From assembly GCA_963735955.1 (NCBI GenBank), contig CAVTND010000008.1, positions 120,739 to 184,738 on the forward strand: a stretch of 64,000 nucleotides of DNA, in the 5' to 3' direction. A program made the translations under genes and the position numbers. Position 1 is the stretch's first letter, and each line of letters starts with the position of its first letter. The stretch comes from CAVTND01 sp963735955 (GTDB taxonomy: Bacteria; Pseudomonadota; Gammaproteobacteria; Burkholderiales; Burkholderiaceae_F). This document shows, one piece after another, positions 8,809 through 17,883 of this stretch. Below the pieces are notes generated by a model, which was not told where the DNA came from, ran no database searches, and saw nothing but the letters and a program-made list of their open reading frames with translations.

Positions 8809-9507
8809 TTGCTGTTTGGCAATGGGCTGCTGGCGCAATCATTCGCGCCGTCCTTCAGGGGAAGCGAAGATCTTGTCGTCTTTGCGTCCGGCGTTTCCGA
8901 CTCGCAGTGCAGCATCGAAAGCGAATATTCGCGCGAAGCAGAGTTGCTTCAGGACGCGCTGCGGGTTCATGCAGATGCGAAGCTGTTCCTCTACTTCAGC
9001 ACGTGCAGCATCTTCGACCCCGACGCGAGAGAATCACGCTACGTCAGGCACAAGCTGCAGATGGAAAAACTGGTCGCGCAGCTCGGCGCGCACCTGGTGT
9101 TTCGACTGCCGATCGTCGTTGGCCCGACCGGCAATGCCCGATCGCTGGTGAGATTCCTGGCAGAGCGGATTATTGCCGGGCAGCCGGTCGACGTCTGGAA
9201 GAATGCCGGTCGGTACTTGATCGATGTCGAAGACGTCGTCGCGATCGGACTCGATCTCATCAATCGAGAGGGAATCAGAAATGAATGCGTCAATATCGCG
9301 GGTCCACGTTGCACGCCGGTGCCGGAACTGGTCGAAACGATCGGTCGTGTCGTGGGGAAACGGCCCGAGTGCCGCTACATCGAACGCGGGTCGACGTACA
9401 GCTTCGACACGCGTCGGATCAGTGCTTCGGTGACGAGCTTGGACATTCGATTTGATCGAGACTACGTCGAGCGAACCCTGCAGAAATACTATGGATCCAC
9501 ACATTAG
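8809..9507 (+). CDS. NAD-dependent epimerase/dehydratase-like sugar reductase, short
   Basis: 232 residues starting at TTG 8809, immediately after an in-frame TAG, so no longer start is possible. A compact Rossmann loop (LFGNGLLAQSF, residues 2-12), a serine strand (YFSTCS, residues 62-67) and Y78-x3-K82 (YVRHK) mark an SDR; the length is short for RmlD-type enzymes. Following rmlB, it is a candidate 4-keto-reductase making a dTDP-6-deoxyhexose such as fucose, quinovose or 6-deoxytalose (inference). The end overlaps the next gene by 17 bases. Confidence 0.7.
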   Translation: MLFGNGLLAQSFAPSFRGSEDLVVFASGVSDSQCSIESEYSREAELLQDALRVHADAKLFLYFSTCSIFDPDARESRYVRHKLQMEKLVAQLGAHLVFRLPIVVGPTGNARSLVRFLAERIIAGQPVDVWKNAGRYLIDVEDVVAIGLDLINREGIRNECVNIAGPRCTPVPELVETIGRVVGKRPECRYIERGSTYSFDTRRISASVTSLDIRFDRDYVERTLQKYYGSTH

Positions 9508-10495
9508 CGCTGACTTGCCCGTGCGGGGCGAAATCGCCTTGTCGATAGTGATTCCCGTCTACAGGAGTGAGGATATTCTCGGCAGGCTCGTTGACGAAGT
9601 CCGGGACGCCGCGGGCGCACTGAGGGTGCTCGATTCGTTCGAGTTGATCCTGGTGAATGACGGCAGTCCGGATGGCAGCTGGAACCGGATCACCGAACTG
9701 GCGGATCGATTTTCATTTGTGCACGGCATCTGCCTGATGCGGAACTTTGGCCAGCACAACGCCATCATGGCTGGGTTGCGCGAATCGAACGGCCGGTTGG
9801 TGGTCCTCATGGACGACGACCTTCAGCATGCGCCAGCGGAAATCTCCAGATTGGTTGCAGCGCTCGATCGCGGGGCGGACGTCTGCTACACGCACTACGT
9901 GAATCGTCAGCACGCGTCCTGGAAGCGCCTTGGGAGCTGGTTCAACAACCTCGTTGCCACTTGGCTGCTGAAGAAACCGTACACCGTGTATCTGTCTTCG
10001 TTCAAGGCACTGCGACGCTGCGTGGTTGATGAAGTTCTCCGGTACGACGGTCCGTTTGCATACATCGACGGCCTGATACTGGACGTCACGCGCTCGATTG
10101 TTTCAATTGACATTGAGCATCAACAGAGACTGGCTGGCGCGGGAAACTACAGCCTGCGCAAGTCCATTTCGCTCTGGCTGAGCATGGCGACCAGCTTCTC
10201 CATCCAGCCTTTGCGGCTCGCTTCCTTCATCGGGTTCACGCTAGCCGCGATTTCGTTACTCCTGGGATCGGCAGCGTTGATCGAAAAGCTGCTGCGACCT
10301 GAAACACAGGCAGGATGGGCTTCAATCGTGGCCGCAGTCCTGTTCGTGGGTGGCGCGCAGCTGATGTGTCTCGGCCTGCTTGGCGAGTACCTGGGCCGGG
10401 CCTATCTGAAACTGAATCGCAAGCCGCAGTACGCGGTTCGAGCCAGGTATCCGCGGTCGACGAATCCACTCGGGCGAGGCTCAATTGACGGCTGA
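9491..10495 (+). CDS. GT2 family undecaprenyl-phosphate glycosyltransferase (GtrB/ArnC-like)
   Basis: 334 residues from ATG at 9491 (MDPHISADLPVRG), inside the end of the preceding gene. The GT-A signature SIVIPVYRSED, VNDGSPDGSW (about residues 55-64) and VLMDDDLQHAP (about 105-115) matches polyprenyl-phosphate sugar transferases. Two C-terminal membrane helices follow (about 238-262 and 280-305), as in GtrB and ArnC. It should load a sugar from a nucleotide donor onto undecaprenyl phosphate in the inner membrane. With the GtrA-like protein and the polytopic protein at 13278 it forms a plausible three-part periplasmic glycosylation set. Confidence 0.85.
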   Translation: MDPHISADLPVRGEIALSIVIPVYRSEDILGRLVDEVRDAAGALRVLDSFELILVNDGSPDGSWNRITELADRFSFVHGICLMRNFGQHNAIMAGLRESNGRLVVLMDDDLQHAPAEISRLVAALDRGADVCYTHYVNRQHASWKRLGSWFNNLVATWLLKKPYTVYLSSFKALRRCVVDEVLRYDGPFAYIDGLILDVTRSIVSIDIEHQQRLAGAGNYSLRKSISLWLSMATSFSIQPLRLASFIGFTLAAISLLLGSAALIEKLLRPETQAGWASIVAAVLFVGGAQLMCLGLLGEYLGRAYLKLNRKPQYAVRARYPRSTNPLGRGSIDG

Positions 10496-11150
10496 GTTCG
10501 ATCAGTACGCGGCAGACTACGACCGGCTTCTCGAAGAGGCGCTGCCGGCATCCAAGCGCGAGCGCTACTTCGCGGAATACAAGGTCAAATTGCTGAAAGA
10601 CCGGTCGCGGCAACGCTCGGTGCAGTCAGTGCTGGATTTTGGCTGCGGGACAGGCAGGAGCATCCCGTTCCTGATGAAGTCGTTTCCCCAATCCCGTGTC
10701 TTTGGATTCGATCCGTCGGAAGAGTGCCTAAGCAAGGCGCGCTGCAATGTGGGCGCGGAATTCGCATCGGATATCAGTCGCCTACCGCCCAAGTCGTTCG
10801 ATCTGATACTGGCTGCCAATGTGTTTCATCATGTGCCGGTCGAGGATCGGCTCGCTACGCTTGAAACCTGCAAGTCACTGCTGGCCACCGGTGGAAGAGT
10901 TGCGCTGTTTGAACACAATCCGTTCAATCCCGTCACTCGGCTGGTGTTTGAGAGGTGTGTGTTTGATCACGGCGCGCACATGCTGCGAATGCGGGAGGCC
11001 AAGGACCTGGCTCAGCGCGCCGGATTGGCGGTCAGCTTCAGTGCCTACACGCTGTTCTTTCCGCCTGTATTGCGATGGCTGCGTTTTGTCGAACCGGCTC
11101 TGTCCAAACTGCCGCTTGGGGCTCAGTACTATGTCGAAATGGCGAACTGA
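10485..11150 (+). CDS. class I SAM-dependent methyltransferase
   Basis: 221 residues from TTG at 10485, overlapping the GT2 gene by 11 bases. Motif I VLDFGCGTGRSIPFL (about residues 49-63) and the post-motif LILAANVFHHVP segment are clear. An FDQYAADYDRLLEEALP N-terminus is common in UbiE/COQ5-like small-molecule methyltransferases. Its place between GtrB-like and GtrA-like genes suggests it methylates the sugar being assembled (inference). The substrate is not identifiable. Confidence 0.78.
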   Translation: MTAEFDQYAADYDRLLEEALPASKRERYFAEYKVKLLKDRSRQRSVQSVLDFGCGTGRSIPFLMKSFPQSRVFGFDPSEECLSKARCNVGAEFASDISRLPPKSFDLILAANVFHHVPVEDRLATLETCKSLLATGGRVALFEHNPFNPVTRLVFERCVFDHGAHMLRMREAKDLAQRAGLAVSFSAYTLFFPPVLRWLRFVEPALSKLPLGAQYYVEMAN

Positions 11151-11559
11151 GCGGCGACTGCTTACTCGATTCGCAATGGCCGGACTGCTGAACGCGGTGG
11201 TCAGCCTTTCGACAATCTATTTTTGCCTGTCCTCTGGCATTTCCCCACTGATGTCCAATATCTCCGGCTACGCGGTCGGACTGTTGGTCAGTTTCACCCT
11301 GTCCAAGGCTTTTGTGTTCGAGAGCCGGCGCCGGACAGGGCCAGAACTGGGGCGTTTTGTGGTTGCATTCATCCTGAGCTTTGGTGCGAACCTGGTGGTG
11401 CTAGGCGTGCTCACCGAGAGCGGACTGGTTGCTCCGTTCGTTGCGCAAGTGGCCGCCATTTCAACCTATGTGGTGATGATGTTCTCGCTGAACCGCTGGG
11501 TGGTCTTCAAGGCGGGCGTCGACGATCGCCTGGCCGAACGCTCGGCGAAGTGGCGTTGA
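11131..11559 (+). CDS. GtrA-family membrane protein
   Basis: 142 residues from ATG at 11131, overlapping the previous gene by 20 bases. The sequence has four hydrophobic segments (FAMAGLLNAVVSLSTIYFCL, ISGYAVGLLVSFTLSKAFVF, FVVAFILSFGANLVVLGVL, VAAISTYVVMMFSLNRWVVF), the size and layout of GtrA proteins, including the C-terminal NRWVVF ending. GtrA proteins are thought to flip undecaprenyl-phosphate-linked sugars to the periplasm. It is paired with the GtrB-like enzyme at 9491. Confidence 0.85.
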   Translation: MSKWRTERRLLTRFAMAGLLNAVVSLSTIYFCLSSGISPLMSNISGYAVGLLVSFTLSKAFVFESRRRTGPELGRFVVAFILSFGANLVVLGVLTESGLVAPFVAQVAAISTYVVMMFSLNRWVVFKAGVDDRLAERSAKWR

Positions 11560-11562
11560 GCC

Positions 11563-12192
11563 ATGGCTGAGATCCGGAGCGGAATGCTCCATCTTTTGGC
11601 CCGGCCGTGGATATACGATGCCTTTCAGACGCTGGTTGGCGCAAACGCGTGGCGAGAACGCGTGATTCGGGAAAGCGTCGTACCGAGACTCGCGGATGAC
11701 GCAATGATCGTCGATGTCGGATGCGGCACGGGCTGGGTCCTGCATGTTCTTCCTCCGAAGGTCCGCTATGTCGGCATCGATCGAAATCAGGCATATATCG
11801 AGCAGGCGCGATCCGAGTTCTCAAATCGAACGGCGCGGTTCATCTGTGACGATGTATCACTCAGGCCGGATGGCCTTGGCCTGCGCTCAGATGCGGTCCT
11901 GGCGATTGGCCTGCTTCATCACCTGAACGACGATGAATGCACTCAACTTCTCACGGCGATCGCTCGAATGTTGAAGCCGGAAGGCTTCTTGCTGACCCTG
12001 GACCCGCTGTTTTGCGACGAGCAATCACCTCTTGCCAGGGCGGTGATCCGCCGGGATCGTGGACGATCAGTGCGTACGGCCGACGGCTACCGCGAATTGC
12101 TGTCCGGAGCATTTCGCCGCATTGACACATCGATTGACCGATCACCGTTGCGCATACCGTATACCGGTATTGTCTGCACCGCGTATGCCTGA
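11563..12192 (+). CDS. class I SAM-dependent methyltransferase
   Basis: 209 residues, start 3 bases after the GtrA-like stop. Motif I MIVDVGCGTGWVLHVLP (about residues 48-64), the acidic end of strand 2 (YVGIDRN) and AIGLLHHLNDDE are the typical landmarks. The N-terminus (LHLLARPWIYDAFQTLVGA) resembles a family of LPS-locus methyltransferases. It probably methylates a sugar or lipid-linked intermediate of this module; evidence for the exact target is absent. Confidence 0.78.
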   Translation: MAEIRSGMLHLLARPWIYDAFQTLVGANAWRERVIRESVVPRLADDAMIVDVGCGTGWVLHVLPPKVRYVGIDRNQAYIEQARSEFSNRTARFICDDVSLRPDGLGLRSDAVLAIGLLHHLNDDECTQLLTAIARMLKPEGFLLTLDPLFCDEQSPLARAVIRRDRGRSVRTADGYRELLSGAFRRIDTSIDRSPLRIPYTGIVCTAYA

Positions 12193-12251
12193 CGCCAAAC
12201 CCTGAAGTTGCGCGCACCGAACCTATCCCCCAGCTTGAACAATTCTCGAAG

Positions 12252-13163
12252 ATGAGCACCCTGAATCGCAAAGGACTACTTTTGGCAGGAGGGTCAGGTA
12301 CTCGGCTGCACCCTGGAACCAAGGTCGTATCCAAGCAGTTGCTTCCTGTATACGACAAGCCGATGGTCTATTACCCGCTGAGCACGCTGATGCTGGCGGG
12401 TATTCGTGACGTGCTGATCATTTCCACCCCGCGGGATACGCCACGGTTTGAGGATCTACTGGGCGACGGCGAGCGCTGGGGCATCTCGATCTCCTATGCC
12501 GTTCAGGACACGGCCCGAGGCCTTGCAGACGCCTACATCATCGGTCGTCACTTCGTGGGAATCGCCCCGTCGGCGCTGATCCTGGGTGACAACATCTTCT
12601 ATGGCCACGACTTTGCAAAGCAGCTGCTGCACGCCGCGAGTCGGGATATCGGCGCAACCGTTTTTGCCTACCACGTCACCGATCCCGGGCGATATGGAGT
12701 CATCGACTTCGATGCGAAGGGAGCCGCACTGTCGATTGAGGAAAAACCCGTGGCGCCGAGGTCAAACTATGCAGTCACAGGACTCTACTTCTACGACCAC
12801 AAGGTGATCGACTATGCGTCTGCCGTAGCGCCGTCCAGCCGCGGCGAGTTGGAAATCACGTCAGTCAATCAGATGTATCTTGACCACGGAGCATTGAATG
12901 TCGAAGTCCTGCGGCGTGGGATGGCATGGCTCGATACGGGCACCTACGAGTCGATGCTGGAGGCGGCCCTTTTCATTCAAACGCTCGAGAAGCGCCAGGG
13001 ACTCAAGATCTGTTGTCCTGAGGAAGTGGCATTTCGAAACGGCTGGGTTGATGCGGAACAGCTGCTCAAGCTCGCGGCAGAGATGCCCGCGAATGAGTAC
13101 CGCTCCTACCTGGAACGACTTCTGACGGACAACGTGGTTTATCAGCGAGCGACGTATCCCTAG
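12252..13163 (+). CDS. rmlA: glucose-1-phosphate thymidylyltransferase
   Basis: 303 residues with the nucleotidyltransferase signature LLLAGGSGTRLHPGT (about residues 9-23), followed by SKQLLPVYDKPMVYYPLSTL, the RmlA hallmark. ILGDNIFYG and RYGVIDFD further on also match. It makes dTDP-glucose for RmlB (7597). Here rmlA is separated from rmlB by the GtrA/GtrB-like and methyltransferase genes, instead of sitting in the common rmlBDAC order. Confidence 0.95.
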   Translation: MSTLNRKGLLLAGGSGTRLHPGTKVVSKQLLPVYDKPMVYYPLSTLMLAGIRDVLIISTPRDTPRFEDLLGDGERWGISISYAVQDTARGLADAYIIGRHFVGIAPSALILGDNIFYGHDFAKQLLHAASRDIGATVFAYHVTDPGRYGVIDFDAKGAALSIEEKPVAPRSNYAVTGLYFYDHKVIDYASAVAPSSRGELEITSVNQMYLDHGALNVEVLRRGMAWLDTGTYESMLEAALFIQTLEKRQGLKICCPEEVAFRNGWVDAEQLLKLAAEMPANEYRSYLERLLTDNVVYQRATYP

Positions 13164-13277
13164 TGACCGTTCGGAACGCCTGGCCGTGTCATGCGTGTGC
13201 ACAGTGACGAGTACCGTCCCAGGTCAGCGCGTCCTTTTCTGCTTTGGTGCCAGTGGCCTTCCGGCTGCTGACCTCCG

Positions 13278-15818
13278 ATGAAAGAACTTCGCGAGATCCT
13301 GCCGCTCAGCCCGTCGGTTAGTCGTCACCACAGGGTTCGAGGATCCCGAGTCCCGTTGACGTGGGCCGCGGCGGCCCTCGCTGCGGCATTGGTCGGTGCA
13401 ATCTGGGCGCCGTACGGCTTTTCGATGGGTGGGCTCATCGAAGAGTGGGACATGAGGTTTCTGTTCGAGAGCGGTCGCATGGGCTGGACCGCGTTTCCCG
13501 GGCAGGTGATGAGCGACCTGTTCGGAGCTCGGCCGTTGACTCCGGCGCCGTTCGTGCTGGCGCATCTTCTCGACCCGGGCTCGTTCCTGGGATTTCATGT
13601 GTTGTTGATCGTCGCCTGTGCCGCCAAGGTCGTCATCGGCACCGGCATCGGGTGGTGGTTGTTTCGAAACAGAACCATAGCGCTCAGCGTGGGTGCCCTC
13701 GCTCTGGTCTTTCCTGCGGATACGCAGCAAATTGCCCTGCGAAACATTCATATCAACCTTGCCGTCGCCCTGATGCTGGCGGCCGCTCTGCTGGCCCTGC
13801 GGTCACTCTACGCGCTCGATTCGCGTTCCCGAAGAACTTCAATCGTTGCGGCTCTCTTGGCCGGAGTCATCGGGTGTGGCATCTACGAGCCGGTCTTTCC
13901 ACTGTATTCACTCGTTCCGCTGCTCCTGTTTGCCCGGTTGGGAGTCGGGCGTACATGGAGACTGCTCGAACGAAGACGTTTCGTTGGTCTTGCCTGGCTT
14001 GCCGGCGTGTCCACGAGCGCGGCATATCTGTTCTTCGTCTTGGTGATTCAGAAAAGCGCCTACCAATCCCTGCTGGCGGGTGGACAGTCCGGCGGAATCA
14101 TGAAGTCCGTGATGGGCAACGCCGCAGCACTGTGGGATACGGCAGCGTACCGGGTGTTTTACGACGGCTGGCGAATGGCCTGGGAAGTGGCGAGCTTGAA
14201 GTTCGCGCACTGGGCCTACTTGCCAGGAGTGTTGGTGCTCATCTTTCTGCTGCTGTTGGCAGCCGGAGCGGGCAAGCGCAGGCGACAGTCGCCGGCACTG
14301 ATTTTTCGAACTTTCGTTGCGGGCGTGCTCGCGCTGGTGGCGGGATATGCACCTGTACTCGTTTCGATCTCGCATCTGACCATCACGCAGCGCACGTTCC
14401 TCGGCTCGGCGCCCGGAGCGGCAATCGTCGCAGGCGCAGTGTTGGCGGTCTTCGGGCTCGCTTCCAGAAACGTCATGACCCTGGTTTCCGCGCTGGCAAT
14501 CTCGCTGGGCCTGGGTGTCCAGTTGTATCAACACGACGCCTACATGCGCGCGTACGCCGATATCGTCGCGCCGTACCTGGAAGATATTGCCAAGAGGTCC
14601 GACCCGACAAAGCAAGTCCATCTGGTCATGGACGAGTCCGGCGTCGGCGGGTACCTCAGTGGCGCTTATGCCTCAAAACTGATGTTCGGCGTTCCGTTCC
14701 TGCGATCCGCCTATGGCGATACCTATGTGCTCTGCAAGCAGCAGCCGCTGACCGTGCTGATGCCCTTCAGCAACTGCCACCTCGAAGGAGATCGTTGGAT
14801 CGTCGAATCGACCGGAGGCGAATCACAATCTTTCGCTGCCAGCGCCGTCGACGTTATCCAGAAACCCTCGTTCTTGCCCGATCACTTGCGACCCGATCAG
14901 TCAAGTCCCGGTTCTGCGCCGTATTCGCCGTTTGTCCCAGGCCGATCCCCATCGGAGAAGTACGAATGTTCGGCGGACTCCATGTGGGGCTTCAGCCGCT
15001 TCTGCGCTGGCGAAGGGTGGTCGGACGGTGTGCCCTATCGCATGAAGAAGCGACGGTTTTCGGCGTTTCACGCCATTGCGCCAGCACAAACCTTGCTCAT
15101 TCAACTGGCGCCGGTCGAGGCAAACTATCTGCTTCGAATTGTTCTTGCCCACCCTGTGCCGAGAGCAATTGAGAACACTTGGCAGCTGGAGATAAACGGG
15201 TCACCGGTCGAGCTGCGCGCCAGGACCGCCACGTTTTATGAAGCCCAAATCCGGCGTTCGCTGCTGAAATCTGGCGAGAATGTGCTGAGGTTCAGGAAGG
15301 CGTTTGATGAAGTCAGCAAGGCGGGCCTTGTCATCCGCCAGGTTTCCCTGGCGCCCGAGGGTGCGACAACGATTTCGAAATATCCTGCGCAGGCGATGCT
15401 TGAACCGGGCGTCAGGTATAAAAGTACCGACGAGAAGTTTTCTTCAGCGCTGGCGAGCGGCTTTTCGCTTCCGGAACCCAGCGGGACCTGGACCGACGGG
15501 AAAAGGGCAATACTGGTAATTGCGACCATTGTTCCGAACGGACGAGCGGCGTTGGAGTTATCAGTCGTGCCTTTCCTGAATGAAACTCGCCCATCGATGC
15601 TGGTCGAGGCACAGACTGACGGCAAAGAAGCAGCGCGATTCAGCTTCGATCTGCCCAATCAACCGCGCAAGCTGCGCATTCCGCTGCCGGAGTCGAGTGT
15701 TCGGGAGGGAAAGCTGATCGAGATTCAACTATTGATAAAGGACCCCGCAAACCCGGCTGTCGGCGCCGTCGATAGTTTCCTCGGGCTCTTCGTGCAGGAA
15801 GCGAAGATCGTTGATTAG
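13278..15818 (+). CDS. large polytopic membrane protein, candidate GT-C glycosyltransferase
   Basis: 846 residues. After a short basic N-terminus there are roughly ten hydrophobic segments up to about residue 420, then a soluble domain of about 425 residues with NTWQLEINGSPVELR and ENVLRFRK stretches that look like a beta-rich, probably periplasmic module. An acidic motif E55-E56-W57-D58 falls in the loop after the first membrane helix, where GT-C enzymes carry their catalytic acid. I do not recognise a named family. By position after GtrA/GtrB-like genes it could be the type-specific transferase that moves the sugar from the lipid carrier to LPS. A Wzy role is less favoured because of the large C-terminal domain. 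Confidence 0.6.
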   Translation: MKELREILPLSPSVSRHHRVRGSRVPLTWAAAALAAALVGAIWAPYGFSMGGLIEEWDMRFLFESGRMGWTAFPGQVMSDLFGARPLTPAPFVLAHLLDPGSFLGFHVLLIVACAAKVVIGTGIGWWLFRNRTIALSVGALALVFPADTQQIALRNIHINLAVALMLAAALLALRSLYALDSRSRRTSIVAALLAGVIGCGIYEPVFPLYSLVPLLLFARLGVGRTWRLLERRRFVGLAWLAGVSTSAAYLFFVLVIQKSAYQSLLAGGQSGGIMKSVMGNAAALWDTAAYRVFYDGWRMAWEVASLKFAHWAYLPGVLVLIFLLLLAAGAGKRRRQSPALIFRTFVAGVLALVAGYAPVLVSISHLTITQRTFLGSAPGAAIVAGAVLAVFGLASRNVMTLVSALAISLGLGVQLYQHDAYMRAYADIVAPYLEDIAKRSDPTKQVHLVMDESGVGGYLSGAYASKLMFGVPFLRSAYGDTYVLCKQQPLTVLMPFSNCHLEGDRWIVESTGGESQSFAASAVDVIQKPSFLPDHLRPDQSSPGSAPYSPFVPGRSPSEKYECSADSMWGFSRFCAGEGWSDGVPYRMKKRRFSAFHAIAPAQTLLIQLAPVEANYLLRIVLAHPVPRAIENTWQLEINGSPVELRARTATFYEAQIRRSLLKSGENVLRFRKAFDEVSKAGLVIRQVSLAPEGATTISKYPAQAMLEPGVRYKSTDEKFSSALASGFSLPEPSGTWTDGKRAILVIATIVPNGRAALELSVVPFLNETRPSMLVEAQTDGKEAARFSFDLPNQPRKLRIPLPESSVREGKLIEIQLLIKDPANPAVGAVDSFLGLFVQEAKIVD

Positions 15819-15913
15819 TCGCACGCCAGTCGAGATGATTGGCCACTCCGCGGCGTTCGCCCCCGCAGCATGCCGACCAACCTCTTCATCCCGACCGCTG
15901 CGACAAGGTGGGT

Positions 15914-16828
15914 TCAGGCGTTACTGCGCGCGGGCGTTGCGCCGGCCTGCTCAAGCATCCAGCGCAGGGTGGCCGTGAAATCGGAAAATCGCAACGGGCC
16001 GATCGCATCGATAAGCCGCTGATTGCTGCCGACCATTCGATGGACATCGCTCAAGCGAACGAGCTCACGACTGACCCGCACCCTGAGCTGTCGTCCCGCC
16101 AGTCTGCCGGTTTCCTCGAGCAGCCAGCGCAGCGAGCGCCCGACGCCCGAACAGATATTGAAGGTACCCACGACGCCGGGTGCTGCAAGCAGGCGGCAGT
16201 ACACGTCCACCACCGTGCGAACATCGGAGAAGTCGCGCACGATCCCGGTGTTGCCGAGCTCGATATCGATCTCCCCGCGTGCGTAGTGGTCGATGATCTT
16301 TGGCACCAGGAAATGCGCCGGCTGGCCCGGGCCCGTGTAGTTGAACGGGCGGGTAACGACGATCGGCAAGCGGTCGCCGTAGGTCGCAGCCATGTGCTCC
16401 ATCGCAAGCTTGCTGCATGCGTAGTGACTGACGGGGTGGCATGGACTGACTTCGTCCAGAGCGGTGGCATCGGACGGGCCATAGACCTGCGAGCTGCTCG
16501 CAACAATCACCTTGCGTACATCGGGACGGATGGAACTCAAGGCATCCAGAAGATTCGTCGTCCCGATCGTGTTGACCTCGTAGATCTCGGCGGGGGACCC
16601 GTGGGCAACAAAACTGATCGCAGCGAGGTGAATTACACAATCCGGCTGCGTCGAATCGACCAGGGCGGTAATCGCCTTCAGATCGCGCAAGTCACATTCC
16701 GATTCCGATTGTTCGACAATCGTGTAGCCGTAGTGTTTCAGTTCCGGTATCAGATGGCGGCCGGTAAAGCCCTCGCCGCCGGTCACCAGGACCCGGCCCG
16801 GGTTCTCAGAAGCTGAAGCCACTGGCAT
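15914..16828 (-). CDS. rmd: GDP-4-dehydro-6-deoxy-D-mannose reductase
   Basis: 304 residues; ATG at 16828 overlaps the gmd 3-prime end by 23 bases. SDR motif VTGGEGFTGRHL is at residues 15-26 and the catalytic Y136-x3-K140 is in SHYACSK. The C-terminal RLSDVHRMVGSNQRL segment is typical of Rmd, where it contacts the GDP-sugar. The enzyme reduces the Gmd product to GDP-D-rhamnose. It is the last gene of the minus-strand O-antigen operon and ends facing the 13278 gene. Confidence 0.88.
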   Translation of the reverse strand: MPVASASENPGRVLVTGGEGFTGRHLIPELKHYGYTIVEQSESECDLRDLKAITALVDSTQPDCVIHLAAISFVAHGSPAEIYEVNTIGTTNLLDALSSIRPDVRKVIVASSSQVYGPSDATALDEVSPCHPVSHYACSKLAMEHMAATYGDRLPIVVTRPFNYTGPGQPAHFLVPKIIDHYARGEIDIELGNTGIVRDFSDVRTVVDVYCRLLAAPGVVGTFNICSGVGRSLRWLLEETGRLAGRQLRVRVSRELVRLSDVHRMVGSNQRLIDAIGPLRFSDFTATLRWMLEQAGATPARSNA

Positions 16829-17842
16829 TGCGCCGCAGATCAGCCTCGACCATCATCGCGCACAATTCTTCGAGTGTCGTCCGCGGCGTCCAGCCCAGGC
16901 GTTCGCGAGCGTGTGATGGATCGCCGATCAGCAGATCGACCTCGGCCGGGCGATAGAACTTGCTGTTGATGCGGACCAGAGTCCTGCCGGACGCCGCGAT
17001 CGAAGCCCTGCTCATCGATTCCGGTCCCGCGCCAGGCGATTCCGATTCCCGTTGCCTTGAACGCCATCGTCACGAAATCGCGCACTGTCTCGGTCCGGTT
17101 GGTTGCGAGTACAAATGTTTCCGGTTCCGAAGCCTGCAACATGAGGTACATCCCCTCGACGTACTCCTTTGCATAGCCCCAATCGCGCTTCGCATCCAGA
17201 TTTCCCAGCTCAAGTGACGCCAGTTTGTCTAGCTTGATCTTGGCTACGCCATCGGTGATCTTGCGCGTAACGAACTCTCGCCCGCGCAACGGTGACTCGT
17301 GATTGAACAGGATTCCGCTGGCACCGAAAATGCCGTAGGACTCCCGGTAGTTAACTGTCATCCAGTGGGCATACAGTTTCGCGACCCCGTACGGACTGCG
17401 CGGGTAGAACTGCGTCTTCTCGGTCTGCGGCATTGATTGCACTTTGCCGAACATTTCAGAGGTCGAGGCCTGATAAAAGCGGATGCTCTTGTTGACGATC
17501 CGGATCGCCTCAAGCAAGTGAAGCGGACCGATGGCGGTGATATGCGCAGTTGTCACTGGCTGGTCGAAGGACACTCCGACAAAGCTCTGGGCGGCCAGGT
17601 TGTAGATTTCATCCGGTTGCGTGCGCTGAACAAGATTGATGCTGGCACCGAGGTCAGTCAGGTCGTATTCGACCAGTTCCAGATTGGGGTTGCCCTCGAT
17701 GCCAAGTTCCTCGATGCGCCAGAAGTTGACCGAGCTCGTGCGGCGATACGTGCCGTAGACCTTGTAGCCCTTGCTCCAGCAGGAGTTGCGCCAGATACGC
17801 GCCGTCCTGTCCGGATATGCCGGTGACAATTGCCGATTTCAT
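16806..17842 (-). CDS. gmd: GDP-mannose 4,6-dehydratase, two +1 frameshifts in this sequence
   Basis: The true N-terminus MKSAIVTGISGQDGAYLAQL starts at 17842. An extra base near 17773 shifts to the long frame (KVYGTYRRTSSVNFWRIEEL, then AAQSFVGVSFDQP and the catalytic YGVAK). A second extra base near 16998 shifts to the C-terminal frame (INSKFYRPAEVDLLIGDP). With both removed, a full-length Gmd of about 345 residues results, with no substitutions that look damaging, so error is likelier than decay. It dehydrates GDP-mannose (from manC) to GDP-4-keto-6-deoxymannose, the branch point for Rmd and the aminotransferase. Confidence 0.88.
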
Positions 17843-17883
17843 CGCGAGTGAGTTCCGATTCGTCCTTACTTTTCCATCTGACC

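Noticed and set aside
8809..9507. assignment of the SDR as RmlD
   Set aside because: Too short and lacking the usual RmlD sequence; product stereochemistry cannot be read, so only a general reductase call is made.
13361..15172. 603-codon frame inside the polytopic membrane protein gene
   Set aside because: Arg/Gly-rich shadow in another frame; the 846-residue frame has clear membrane helices and domain structure.
13278..15818. Wzy O-antigen polymerase
   Set aside because: The large soluble C-terminal half and the acidic motif after helix 1 suit a GT-C transferase better, though this is not proven.
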